A DNA stretch of 64,000 nt from Streptomyces sp. NBC_01351 (GTDB taxonomy: Bacteria; Actinomycetota; Actinomycetes; Streptomycetales; Streptomycetaceae): assembly GCF_036237315.1 (NCBI RefSeq), contig NZ_CP108356.1:6701501-6765500 (forward strand), read 5' to 3'. The notes beneath the pieces are model-generated. The model saw nothing but the letters and a program-made list of their open reading frames with translations, was not told the origin of the DNA and made no database searches. Made by a program: the position numbers and the translations under genes. Of the stretch, positions 35,604 to 45,404 are shown piece after piece. Position 1 is the stretch's first letter. Each line of letters starts with the position of its first letter.

Positions 35604-36335
35604 AAGAACATTCCCGACCCGGGGTTCTCCGACGACGACGGCTCCGCCGACCCCCGGCTGACCGCGGCCCTGGCGGCCTGGTCCCAGGACCGGGCCAAGG
35701 AGCCGGAGGTGCTGGCGGCGCTCAAGGACGCCCGCCTGCTGGTCCCGGTCGTCGCCGTGCTCGGCGAGGTGGAGACCGATCCGGAGACCGGGCTCAAGCG
35801 CGAGAAGACCAGCGACATGGCCGTCCCCACGCTGCGGGCGGGCGACCGGCGGGCCCTGCCCGCCTTCACCTCCATCGCCTCGCTCGCCCTCTGGGACCCC
35901 GCGGCCCGGCCGGTGGCCGTCCCGCTGCACCAGGCCCTGGCCGCCGCCGCGCACGAGAAGGCCGACACGGTCGTCCTGGACCTGGCCGGCCCCGTCGCCT
36001 ACCAGCTGACCGGCGCCGCGCTGCTCGCGCTCGCCGAGGGCCGCACCGACGCCGACCCGCTGGCCGATCCCGCCGTACGGGAGGCCGTACGGGCCGCCGT
36101 GGCGGCGGAGCCGGCCGTGCTCCGGGCCCACCTGGGCCGCGGCGGCGCCGACGCCGACGGCACCCTCGCCGTCGTGCTGGCCGCCGACGCGCAGGCCCCC
36201 GCCGCCGCACGCCGGATCGCGCAGGCGCTGGCGGCGGACGAGACCCTTCGGGCCCGCCTGGTGCGCGGGCTGGACCTGGCGCTGCTGCCGTCCGACGGGC
36301 CGGTCCCGCCGGGGCAGCCGCTGTTCAGCCGCTGA
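35532..36335 (+). CDS. SseB-like protein with repetitive N-terminus
   Basis: 267 residues if it starts at GTG 35532. Residues about 40-140 resemble the SseB N-terminal domain (LTAALAAWSQDRAKEPEVLAALKDARLLVPVVAVLGEVE, KTSDMAVPTLRAGDRRALPAFTSIASL). The first 24 codons are a 9-bp tandem repeat with four in-frame start codons (35532, 35559, 35577, 35595), so the true start is uncertain; MANKNIPDPGF at 35595 looks most like a natural N-terminus. TAGGGT at 35517-35522 may be a -10. Function unknown. Confidence 0.8.
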   Translation: MANETSKANVASRANVANTVDMANKNIPDPGFSDDDGSADPRLTAALAAWSQDRAKEPEVLAALKDARLLVPVVAVLGEVETDPETGLKREKTSDMAVPTLRAGDRRALPAFTSIASLALWDPAARPVAVPLHQALAAAAHEKADTVVLDLAGPVAYQLTGAALLALAEGRTDADPLADPAVREAVRAAVAAEPAVLRAHLGRGGADADGTLAVVLAADAQAPAAARRIAQALAADETLRARLVRGLDLALLPSDGPVPPGQPLFSR

Positions 36336-36342
36336 ACGACGA

Positions 36343-36386
36343 AAGGGGCCGAGCGGTCCGGAACGTTCCGGATCGCTCGGCCCCTT
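36343..36386. terminator. Bidirectional terminator between SseB-like and DUF1844 genes
   Basis: AAGGGGCCGAGCG (36343-36355) pairs with CGCTCGGCCCCTT (36374-36386), enclosing the perfect palindrome TCCGGAACGTTCCGGA (36357-36372). It lies between two convergent genes. Confidence 0.85.
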
Positions 36387-36407
36387 CGCGCGTATGCGCG
36401 TGGAGGA

Positions 36408-36779
36408 TCAGGCGTAGACGGGACCGGTGAACTTCTCGCCCGGACCCTGGCCCGGCTCGTCCGGGACGATGGAGGCCTCGCGGAAGGCGAGCTGGAGCGA
36501 CTTCAGGCCGTCGCGCAGCGGCGCGGCGTGGAAGGAGCTGATCTCGGTGGCGCTGGCGGTCACCAGGCCGGCCAGGGCGTTGATCAGCTTGCGGGCCTCG
36601 TCGAGGTCCTTGTGCTCGGAGTTCGGCTTGTCCAGACCCAGGTTGACCGCCGCGGCGCTCAGCAGGTGCACGGCCACCGTGGTGATGACCTCGACGGCCG
36701 GGACCTCAGCGATGTCGCGGGTCAGGTCGTCGTAGTCGGGGGTGGCTTCGGTGGCAGCGGAGGGCGTCGCGTCAGTCAT
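36408..36779 (-). CDS. DUF1844-family protein
   Basis: 123 residues from ATG at 36779 (GGGA nearby). The sequence VPAVEVITTVAVHLLSAAAVNLGLDKP, then DEARKLINALAGLVTAS, is the DUF1844 domain, small helical proteins often found beside infC in actinobacteria. Function is unknown; I see only a helical bundle without catalytic residues. Divergent from infC, whose leader begins in the next gap. Confidence 0.88.
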   Translation of the reverse strand: MTDATPSAATEATPDYDDLTRDIAEVPAVEVITTVAVHLLSAAAVNLGLDKPNSEHKDLDEARKLINALAGLVTASATEISSFHAAPLRDGLKSLQLAFREASIVPDEPGQGPGEKFTGPVYA

Positions 36780-37129
36780 GCGTCCCACGATATGCCGTGG
36801 AGCGGCCCCGTACACACGGTGGTAGTATGTACTTCGACCGGCCGGACACCTGCGTGCCCGGCCCACAAGTGGAGGCTCCGATTCTCCCACCTGACCACCC
36901 TCCGGGGAGGCAGGTCACCGGTCAGGCGGCATCCATCGTTCCGTACGGACGATGGAAAGCTGCCCGAGTTTGCGCCCCGCGGTTCGCACGCGTCGGTGCT
37001 CCGGTTGTTTTGGAGCCCCTGCCTGTGCCCGGCGGGGCTTTTTTGATTCTCCCGCCGCGGTCGGTCTGACGGAAATACACGTCAGCGGCTGTCTGCCAGG
37101 CAGCCGTGTGGTGCTACCGAGGAGGATCC
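36780..37129 (+). promoter_or_regulatory. infC leader region
   Basis: This 350-bp gene-free stretch holds a possible -10 (TAGTAT, 36823-36828), a hairpin CCATCGT...ACGATGG (36933-36955), an alternative hairpin GCTCC...GGAGC (36998-37016) and an intrinsic terminator (37014-37044). The design resembles transcription attenuation of the initiation factor/ribosomal protein operon. Confidence 0.65.
36998..37044 (+). terminator. Attenuator in the infC leader (terminator with competing hairpin)
   Basis: AGCCCC (37014-37019) plus GCC pair with GGC plus GGGGCT (to 37039), followed by a run of T to 37044, a strong intrinsic terminator that is rare in Streptomyces. GCTCC (36998-37002) can instead pair with GGAGC (37012-37016), which takes bases from the terminator stem. 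Confidence 0.7.
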
Positions 37130-37837
37130 ATCAGCACCGAGCCCCGCATCAACGACCGGATTCGCGTTCCCGAGGTACGACTCGTCGGTCCCAGCGGCGA
37201 GCAGGTCGGCATCGTGCCGCTTGCCAAGGCGCTTGAGCTCGCACAGGAGTACGACCTCGACCTGGTCGAGGTAGCGGCCTCCGCACGCCCGCCGGTCTGC
37301 AAGCTCATGGACTACGGCAAGTTCAAGTACGAGTCGGCCATGAAGGCCCGTGAGGCGCGCAAGAACCAGGCGCACACGGTCATCAAGGAAATGAAGCTCC
37401 GGCCGAAGATCGACCCGCACGACTATGACACCAAGAAGGGTCACGTCGTTCGGTTCCTCAAGCAGGGCGACAAGGTCAAGATCACGATCATGTTCCGTGG
37501 TCGCGAGCAGTCCAGGCCGGAACTCGGCTACCGACTGCTGCAGCGTCTCGCTTCGGACGTCGAGGACCTCGGGTTCATCGAGTCGAACCCGAAGCAGGAC
37601 GGCCGAAACATGATCATGGTCCTCGGTCCGCACAAGAAGAAGACCGAGGCGATGGCCGAAGCCCGCGAGGCGCAGGCCGCCCGCAAGGCCGAGCGCCAGG
37701 GTCTCGCCGTCACCGACGAGGACGCTCCTTCCGAGGAGACCGCCCTGGTCGAGGACGAGACCACTGAGGTTGCCGAGCTTGCCGAGGCCACCGAGGTCAC
37801 CGAGGCCGCCGCCGACGAGGCGAACGCCGAGGCCTGA
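37130..37837 (+). CDS. infC: Translation initiation factor IF-3
   Basis: 235 residues. IF-3 binds the 30S subunit and checks start-codon pairing. The family sequence begins [26 protein letters not shown] and is preceded by ATC at 37130 behind GAGGAGG (37119-37125); no ATG/GTG fits, since the in-frame GTG at 37106 would place the ribosome site inside the gene. A rare start is classical for infC and allows IF-3 to repress itself. N-domain (to about 75), linker, C-domain with KEMKLRPKI and RGREQSRPE; then an acidic tail. Confidence 0.95.
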   Translation: MSTEPRINDRIRVPEVRLVGPSGEQVGIVPLAKALELAQEYDLDLVEVAASARPPVCKLMDYGKFKYESAMKAREARKNQAHTVIKEMKLRPKIDPHDYDTKKGHVVRFLKQGDKVKITIMFRGREQSRPELGYRLLQRLASDVEDLGFIESNPKQDGRNMIMVLGPHKKKTEAMAEAREAQAARKAERQGLAVTDEDAPSEETALVEDETTEVAELAEATEVTEAAADEANAEA

Positions 37838-37877
37838 TTCCGAGGCAGCCTGTCTCGGATCACCCGACACAACATGA

Positions 37878-37918
37878 CGCTCCCGCTCGCCGGTCCCATC
37901 CGGATCGGCGAGGGAGCG
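37878..37918 (+). promoter_or_regulatory. Hairpin between infC and rpmI
   Basis: CGCTCCC, bulge GC, TCGCCG (37878-37892) pairs with CGGCGAGGGAGCG (37906-37918). There is no T tract and the rpmI ribosome site follows about 10 nt later, so a translational control site is more likely than a terminator. Confidence 0.5.
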
Positions 37919-37943
37919 CCACCGACGAGGAGATAACGGCGCT

Positions 37944-38138
37944 ATGCCGAAGAACAAGACGCACAGCGGTACCAAGAAGCGCTTCAAGGTCACCGGCTCC
38001 GGCAAGGTGCTCCGCGAGCGCGCCGGCAAGCGCCACCTGCTCGAGCACAAGTCGTCCCGTGTCACCCGCCGCCTGACCGGCACCGCGGAGATGGCCCCCG
38101 GCGACGCCGCGAAGATCAAGAAGCTTCTCGGCAAGTGA
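37944..38138 (+). CDS. rpmI: Ribosomal protein bL35
   Basis: 64 residues, family length. [43 protein letters not shown] is bL35, a basic protein of the 50S subunit. ATG behind AGGAGA. It lies between infC and rplT, the near-universal order, so it belongs to the infC transcript. Confidence 0.97.
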   Translation: MPKNKTHSGTKKRFKVTGSGKVLRERAGKRHLLEHKSSRVTRRLTGTAEMAPGDAAKIKKLLGK

Positions 38139-38241
38139 TGTTCTCCGCTCCCGCGCCGGGAGCGGATGAGCGTCAAGACCGGGACCCCATCGAATTCGGG
38201 CCGTGTGAAGACACCCACGGCCCCGCTACAAGGAGTAAAAA

Positions 38242-38628
38242 GTGGCACGCGTCAAGCGGGCAGTAAACGCCCACAAGAAGCGCCGGGCAATCCTCGAGGC
38301 GGCCTCTGGCTACCGCGGTCAGCGTTCGCGCCTGTACCGCAAGGCCAAGGAGCAGGTCACCCACTCGCTGGTCTACAACTTCAACGACCGCAAGAAGCGC
38401 AAGGGCGACTTCCGTCAGCTGTGGATCCAGCGCATCAACGCTGCTGCCCGCCAGAACGGCATGACCTACAACCGCCTCATCCAGGGTCTGAAGGCCGCCA
38501 ACATCGAGGTGGACCGCAAGATCCTCGCCGAGCTGGCCGTCAACGACGCCAACGCGTTCGCCGCGCTGGTCGAGGTCGCGCAGAAGGCCCTTCCGGCCGA
38601 CGTCAACGCCCCCAAGGTTGCTGCCTAA
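38242..38628 (+). CDS. rplT: Ribosomal protein bL20
   Basis: 128 residues, GTG start behind [44 protein letters not shown] is the bL20 N-terminal helix that reaches into 23S rRNA; the globular C-domain follows ([22 protein letters not shown]). bL20 is needed for early 50S assembly and is a known autogenous repressor of infC-rpmI-rplT in other bacteria. Ends at a very strong terminator. Confidence 0.97.
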   Translation: MARVKRAVNAHKKRRAILEAASGYRGQRSRLYRKAKEQVTHSLVYNFNDRKKRKGDFRQLWIQRINAAARQNGMTYNRLIQGLKAANIEVDRKILAELAVNDANAFAALVEVAQKALPADVNAPKVAA

Positions 38629-38661
38629 GGGCTAGCCGGCCCGCTTGACGCGGCCGGCCCC

Positions 38662-38695
38662 CACGGACCCGCAGGCATTCGCCTGCGGGTCCGTG
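38662..38695 (+). terminator. Terminator after rplT
   Basis: CACGGACCCGCAGGC (38662-38676), loop ATTC, GCCTGCGGGTCCGTG (38681-38695): a perfect 15-bp stem, then TGCTTT. A second GCCGGCCCG...CGGCCGGC dyad just upstream reinforces it. Confidence 0.9.
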
Positions 38696-38753
38696 TGCTT
38701 TCCCCAGCGGGCATCCCGCAGCCCCGGAACTTCGAAAGAGAACCGCAGACACC

Positions 38754-39614
38754 ATGGGTCACCCCGACGAGCTGATCTCCCCCCGGTCCCCGAGGGTGGC
38801 CGCCGCCCGGCGCCTGGCCCGGCGCAACTTCCGCACCAAGGAGCGCCGGTTCATCGCGGAGGGCCCCCAGGCGGTCCGCGAGGCCGTCGAGCACCGCGGA
38901 GCCGAGGGCGCGTCGACCCTGATCGAGCTGTTCGCCACCGTCGAGGCCGCCGAGCGCTACGCCGACATCGTCGAGGCCGCCGAGCTGGCCGGGGCGCGCG
39001 TGCACTACGCCTCCGACGAGGTCCTCGCCGAGGTCTCGCAGACCGTCACCCCGCAGGGTCTCGTCGGCGTCTGCCACTTCCTCGACTCGCCCTTCGAGGA
39101 CATCCTGAAGGCCCGGCCCAAGCTCGTCGCCGTCCTCGCGCACGTCCGCGACCCCGGCAACGCCGGTACGGTGCTGCGCTGCGCGGACGCCGCCGGCGCG
39201 GACGCGGTGGTGCTCACCGACGCCTCCGTGGACCTGTACAACCCCAAGTCCGTACGGGCCTCCGTGGGCTCCCTCTTCCACCTGCCGGTGGCGGTCGGCG
39301 TCCCCGTGGAGCAGGCCGTCGAGGGGCTCCGCGCGGCCGGCGTACGGATCCTCGCGGCCGACGGGGCGGGCGAGGACGACCTGGACGCCGAGCTGGACGC
39401 GGGCACCATGGGCACCCCCTCGGCCTGGGTCTTCGGCAACGAGGCCTGGGGCCTGCCGGAGGAGACGCGGGCGCTCGCGGACGCCGTCGTACGGGTCCCG
39501 ATCCACGGCAAGGCCGAGAGCCTGAACCTCGCGACGGCCGCCGCCGTCTGCCTGTACGCCTCGGCGCGTGCACAGCGGGCGCCCGGAGGGTGCCGCTCCG
39601 TGACCCCCAGCTAG
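38754..39614 (+). CDS. SpoU/TrmH-family rRNA 2'-O-methyltransferase
   Basis: 286 residues, ATG behind GAAAGAGA. N-terminal substrate-binding part (ARRLARRNFRTKERRFIAEGPQAVREAV), then the knotted SPOUT domain: motif 1 DPGNAGTVLRCADAAGADAVVL, motif 2 WVFGNEAWGLPEE and motif 3 SLNLATAAAVCLYA. Typical for 23S rRNA ribose methylases (RlmB/TsnR-like); the target nucleotide is unknown. It follows rplT beyond a terminator, fitting a translation neighbourhood. Confidence 0.92.
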   Translation: MGHPDELISPRSPRVAAARRLARRNFRTKERRFIAEGPQAVREAVEHRGAEGASTLIELFATVEAAERYADIVEAAELAGARVHYASDEVLAEVSQTVTPQGLVGVCHFLDSPFEDILKARPKLVAVLAHVRDPGNAGTVLRCADAAGADAVVLTDASVDLYNPKSVRASVGSLFHLPVAVGVPVEQAVEGLRAAGVRILAADGAGEDDLDAELDAGTMGTPSAWVFGNEAWGLPEETRALADAVVRVPIHGKAESLNLATAAAVCLYASARAQRAPGGCRSVTPS

Positions 39615-39669
39615 TAATGTGGCGGCCCGGGGGCCCACTGCGCTACTCGGAGATGTGGGGTACGGGGAC

Positions 39670-41004
39670 ATGACCGTCGGTACGAACAGCTCGCCTGGGG
39701 CCGCGGACGCGGCCGAGGCGCGGTTCCGGGACGTCCCCGCAGCCCCGGCCGCCTCGGGGCTGCACGGCGTACCGCCGCAGGCGGCGGAGCCCGCGCGCGG
39801 CCGCGACGGCGCACCGGTGCCACCGGCCCCCGCTCCGATCCCCGTTCAGGCCCCGGCCCCGGCCGCCCGCATCGGCGTCCGAACGGCCGTGGGGTCGTCC
39901 GTCGGGCTCGACTCCGGCTCCGGCTTCGGCCCCGGTTCCGCGCACGGCGCCCCCGGCGAAGCCGGCCCGGGTGTCGATGCCGACGAGCTGCCCGACGGGC
40001 TGGTCGTGGCCGACGACGAGGGGCGGGTCATCTGCTTCAACGCGGCCGCCGCCCGGATCACCGCCATCGAGGCCGGCCAGGCACTCGGCCTCCGCATCGA
40101 CCGGGCGCTCCCGCTGGAGGACCTCGAGGGGCGCCGCTGGTGGGCGCTGACCGATCCGTACGGCGGCCTCGCCACCCGGCGCGGGCAGCCCGAGCGGAAC
40201 CTGCTGCTCCCCGGCGGCCGCGAGGTGCTCGTGTCCGCCAGCTACGTCCGTACGCACCCCACGGGCCCGCTGCGCCGCCTCGTCGTCACCCTGCGCGGCA
40301 CCGAGGCCCGCCGCCGCACCGAACGCAGCCACGCCGAGCTGATCGCGACCGTCGCCCACGAGCTGCGCTCCCCGCTGACCTCCGTCAAGGGCTTCACGGC
40401 GACCCTGCTCGCCAAATGGGAGCGGTTCACCGACGACCAGAAGCGGCTGATGCTGGAGACCGTCGACGCCGACGCGAACCGCGTCACCCGTCTGATCGCC
40501 GAGCTCCTCGACATCTCGCGGATCGACTCGGGCAGGCTGGAGGTCCGCCGCCAGCCGGTGGACATCGCCACCGCCGTCGGCCGCCACGTCCAGGCGCTGA
40601 CCGCCAACGGACAGGCACCGGAGAGGTTCCTGGTGAGCGTCAGCCGACCGCTCCCCGACTGCTGGGCCGACCCGGACAAGATCGACCAGATCCTCGGCAA
40701 CCTCCTCGAAAATGCGGTGCGACACGGAGAGGGAACGGTCACCATCGACGTAACGCCGCATGAGAAGGGAACCGCCGTCACCGTGACCGACGAAGGCCCC
40801 GGGATCCCCGAGGAGTCGATGGGCCGCGTCTTCACCCGCTTCTGGCGGGGAAGCAAGCGCGGCGGCACCGGCCTGGGCCTGTACATCGTCAAGGGAATCG
40901 TGGAGGCCCACGGCGGCACCATCACGGTGGGCCGCGGCCCCGGCGGCGGCGCCGAATTCCGATTTATCCTGCCCGTGAGCGCCCCGGCCTACCTCACGCA
41001 GTAG
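39670..41004 (+). CDS. Soluble PAS sensor histidine kinase
   Basis: 444 residues. ATG at 39670 has a GGGGTACGGGG site; the frame is open 51 nt upstream. Residues 1-95 are Pro/Ala/Gly-rich and disordered; a PAS domain follows (about 100-190, LPDGLVVADDEGRVICFNAAAARIT). HisKA has the phospho-accepting His in TVAHELRSPLTSVKG (about 230); HATPase motifs are LENAVRHG, VTDEGPGIPEE and GTGLGLYIVKGI. No transmembrane segment is present and no response regulator is adjacent, so it is an orphan cytoplasmic kinase. Confidence 0.92.
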   Translation: MTVGTNSSPGAADAAEARFRDVPAAPAASGLHGVPPQAAEPARGRDGAPVPPAPAPIPVQAPAPAARIGVRTAVGSSVGLDSGSGFGPGSAHGAPGEAGPGVDADELPDGLVVADDEGRVICFNAAAARITAIEAGQALGLRIDRALPLEDLEGRRWWALTDPYGGLATRRGQPERNLLLPGGREVLVSASYVRTHPTGPLRRLVVTLRGTEARRRTERSHAELIATVAHELRSPLTSVKGFTATLLAKWERFTDDQKRLMLETVDADANRVTRLIAELLDISRIDSGRLEVRRQPVDIATAVGRHVQALTANGQAPERFLVSVSRPLPDCWADPDKIDQILGNLLENAVRHGEGTVTIDVTPHEKGTAVTVTDEGPGIPEESMGRVFTRFWRGSKRGGTGLGLYIVKGIVEAHGGTITVGRGPGGGAEFRFILPVSAPAYLTQ

Positions 41005-41062
41005 CCCTGCGGAGAGTCCCGCCAGGCGGCCCACGGGCTCATTGACCCCCGGCGACCTTTAG

Positions 41063-42282
<1,220 letters not shown>

Positions 42283-42283
<1 letters not shown>

Positions 42284-44811
42284 TGCGCGTCCCGCTTTCC
42301 TGGCTGCGGGAGTACGTCGACCTCCCCGCGGGCGAGACCGGCCGTGACGTGGCCCACAAGCTCGTCGACGCCGGCCTCGAGGTCGAGACCGTCGAGCCGC
42401 TCGGCGCCGGCATGAAGGGCCCCCTCGTCGTCGGCCAGGTGCTGACCATCGAGGAGCTCGAGGGCTTCCGCAAGCCGATCCGCTTCTGCACGGTCGACGT
42501 CGGCCACGCCAACGGCACCGGCGAGCCGCAGGAGATCGTCTGCGGCGCCCGGAACTTCTCCGTCGGCGACAAGGTCGTCGTGGTCCTGCCCGGCGCCGTG
42601 CTGCCCGGCGACTTCGCGATCGCCTCGCGCGAGACGTACGGCCGCACCTCGCACGGCATGATCTGCTCCGGCGACGAGCTGGGCATGGGCGACGACGGCA
42701 CGCACGGCATCATCGTGCTGCCGCACGAGCACGAGGTCGGCACCGACGCGATCGAGCTGCTCCAGCTCGTCGACGAAGTGCTGCACATCGACGTCACCCC
42801 GGACCGCGGCTACTGCATGTCCCTGCGCGGCATCGCCCGCGAGGTGGCCACCTCCTACGGCCTGCCGCTGCGCGACCCGGCGCTGCTCGACGTCCCGGCG
42901 CCGAACTCGTACGGCTACCCGGTGAAGGTCGACGACCCGGCCGGCTGCGACCGCTTCACCGCGCGCACCGTCACCGGTCTCGACCCCGACACGCGCTCCC
43001 CGATCTGGCTGACCCGCCGCCTGCAGAAGGCGGGCATGCGCCCGATCTCGCTCGCCGTCGACATCACCAACTACGTGATGCTGGAGCTCGGCCAGCCGCT
43101 GCACGCCTACGACCGCTCGCGGGTCGACGGCACCATCGGTGTGCGCCGCGCCGAGCAGGGCGAGAAGTTCACCACCCTCGACGGGGTCAAGCGCACGCTC
43201 GACGCCGAGGACCTGGTGATCATCGACAACAGCGGCCCGATCGGGCTCGCCGGTGTCATGGGCGGCGCCAACACCGAGATCGCCGACTCCGTCATGGACC
43301 CGGAAACGGGCGCCGTCACCGGAACCACGGACGTCGTCATCGAGGCCGCGCACTTCGACTCCGTGTCGATCTCGCGCACCGCCCGCCGCCTGAAGCTGTC
43401 CTCCGAGGCGTCCAAGCGCTTCGAGCGGGGCGTCGACCCGCTGGCCGCCGCCGCGGCCGCGCAGCGGACCGTCGACCTCCTCGTGCTGCTCGCGGGCGGC
43501 ACCGCCGAGGCCGGGGTCACCGAGTTCCTCGCCCCGGGCGCCCCGCGCACCATCGCGATGAGCGCGGACCACCCGGACCGGGTCGCCGGCATGGAGTACG
43601 GCCGCGAGACCGTCGTGCGCCGCCTCCAGGAGATCGGCTGCGACGTCTACGGCCAGGACGAGCTCGTCGTCACCGTCCCCTCGTGGCGGCCCGACCTCGC
43701 CGAGCCCAACGACCTCGCCGAGGAGGTCATCCGGCTGGAGGGCTACGGGAACCTCCCGTCGACCCTCCCGCAGGTCCCCTCGGGCCGCGGTCTGACCGCA
43801 CGGCAGCAGCTGCACCGCCGCGTGGGCCGTGCGCTGGCCGGTGCCGGCTACGTCGAAGCGCTGAGCTACCCGTTCCTGGGCGAGCGGGTCTTCGACCAGC
43901 TCCAGCTCCCCGCGCACGACGCGACCCGCCAGGTCGTCAAGCTGGTCAACCCGATCTCCGACGAGGAGCCGGCGCTGCGCACCACGCTGCTGCCGGGTCT
44001 GCTCGGCGCACTGCGCCGCAACGACAGCCGGGGCAGCCACGACCTCGCGCTCTTCGAGACCGGCTCGGTCTTCCGGGCCGCCGCTCAGCCGGGTGTCGCC
44101 GTACGGCTGCCCGTCGACCGGCGTCCCACGGACGAGGAGGTCGCCACCCTGAACGCGGCCCTGCCCGCGCAGCCGCGGTACGCCGCGGTCGTGCTGGCCG
44201 GCGCGCGCGAGCAGGCCGGCTGGTGGGGCAAGGGCCGTCCGGCCGACTGGGCGGACGCGGTGCAGGCGGCGCGTGCGCTGGCCGTCGAGGCCGGTGCCGA
44301 GCTGGTGGTCCGCCAGGGCCAGTACGGCCCGTGGCACCCGGGTCGGTGCGCCGAGCTGCTCGTCACCCTGGACGGGGTGGAGACGGTCATCGGCCACGCC
44401 GGTGAACTGCACCCGCGTGTGGTCAAGGCCATGGGCCTGCCGGCCCGGACCAGCGCGATGGAGCTCGACCTGGACCGCCTCGCGGCGGCCGGCGGCGAGG
44501 CCCTCCAGGCGCCCCGGATCTCCTCCTTCCCGGTGGCGACCCAGGACGTCGCGCTGATCGTGGACGCGTCGGTCCCGGCGTCGTCGGTGGAGGCCGCGCT
44601 GCGCAAGGGCGCGGGCGAGCTCCTCGAATCGCTGCGGCTGTTCGACGTGTTCACCGGCGAGCAGGTGGGCGAGGGCAAGAAGTCCCTGGCGTACGCGCTG
44701 CGCTTCCGCGCGGCGGACCGCACGCTGACGGCGGAGGAGTCCACGGCTGCCCGTGACGCGGCCGTTGCCCTCGCGGGCGAGCGGACCGGGGCGGTGCTCC
44801 GGGGCGCGTAG
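42283..44811 (+). CDS. pheT: Phenylalanyl-tRNA synthetase beta subunit
   Basis: 842 residues, full length. Domains in order: EMAP-like tRNA-binding domain (about 40-150, [25 protein letters not shown]), B3/B4 editing domain (about 220-390), B5 domain (about 410-490), the catalytically inactive class II-like core (about 500-730) and a C-terminal ferredoxin-fold anticodon-binding domain (about 750-842, [18 protein letters not shown]). It edits misacylated Tyr-tRNAPhe and anchors tRNA. Translationally coupled to pheS. Confidence 0.98.
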
Positions 44812-44827
44812 CGCCCGTAGTTCCCTG

Positions 44828-44861
44828 GAGGGGCGTATCCGGTTCACCGGGTACGCCCCTC
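44828..44861 (+). terminator. Terminator after pheT
   Basis: GAGGGGCGTA (44828-44837) pairs with TACGCCCCTC (44852-44861), 14-nt loop. It begins 16 nt after the pheT stop. No long T tract. Confidence 0.8.
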
Positions 44862-44904
44862 ACCCGTTCCGGTGAGCCCGGTGTGTACGCGCGGCGCCGT
44901 TGTC

Positions 44905-45085
44905 GGGGGCTCCGCCCCCGAACCCCCGCGCCTCAAACGCCGGCGGGGCTGGATTTTGGCTGATGGCGTACGCCTGGAGCGGCTGGAATTTGCTTCGCAA
45001 ATCCGGCCCCGCTGGGCGAAATCCAGCCCCTCCGGCGTTTGAGGAGCGGGGTACGGGGCGGAGCCCCGGATCTTTGAGCCGCGCC
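44905..45085. repeat. Dispersed GC-rich palindromic element, copy C, in a 593-bp gene-free gap
   Basis: Between pheT and the regulator at 45405. GGGGGCTCCGCCCCC near 44908 answers GGGGCGGAGCCCC near 45057; CTCAAACGCCGG near 44932 answers CCGGCGTTTGAG near 45031. The centre contains another dyad (ATTTGCTTCGCAAAT, 44988-45002). Copies A and B share these modules. The rest of the gap (45086-45404) has a CGCAT-TT-ATGCG dyad at 45322-45333 and a TAGCCT (45372-45377) that may be the regulator -10; I see no gene. Confidence 0.75.
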
Positions 45086-45404
45086 GGACGCGCGGCAGCA
45101 GCCACGCAGAGGTCCGGCTCCGGGCGGGGCGGGCGACCAACCCGCACCGGCGGAGCCGGACGGCGCCGCCCGTCCTGCCGTGGAGTGTCGGGCAGACAGC
45201 AGAACGGGCGGCGCTGTGACGGGTCGTCGCACTGTACGAGGGGGAGCCGACGACCCGAGCCGCCTCTTGGCGAGGCCCTTAAGTGAAGCGCCCCGTGCGG
45301 CCCCCGCGGCAGAGTGCGTATCGCATTTATGCGCGTACTTGGTTCGCACCCCGTGTGAACCCCGCACCCACTAGCCTGGTTGCGACGAGCCCCGGGAGCG
45401 GCCC

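Noticed and set aside
44905..45085. CRISPR-like repeat
   Set aside because: The repeats are inverted, not direct with regular spacers, and only one copy occurs in the gap.
45086..45404. tRNA or small RNA gene in the gap before the NsdA-like gene
   Set aside because: No cloverleaf-like pairing or CCA end was seen; only a short CGCAT-TT-ATGCG dyad.
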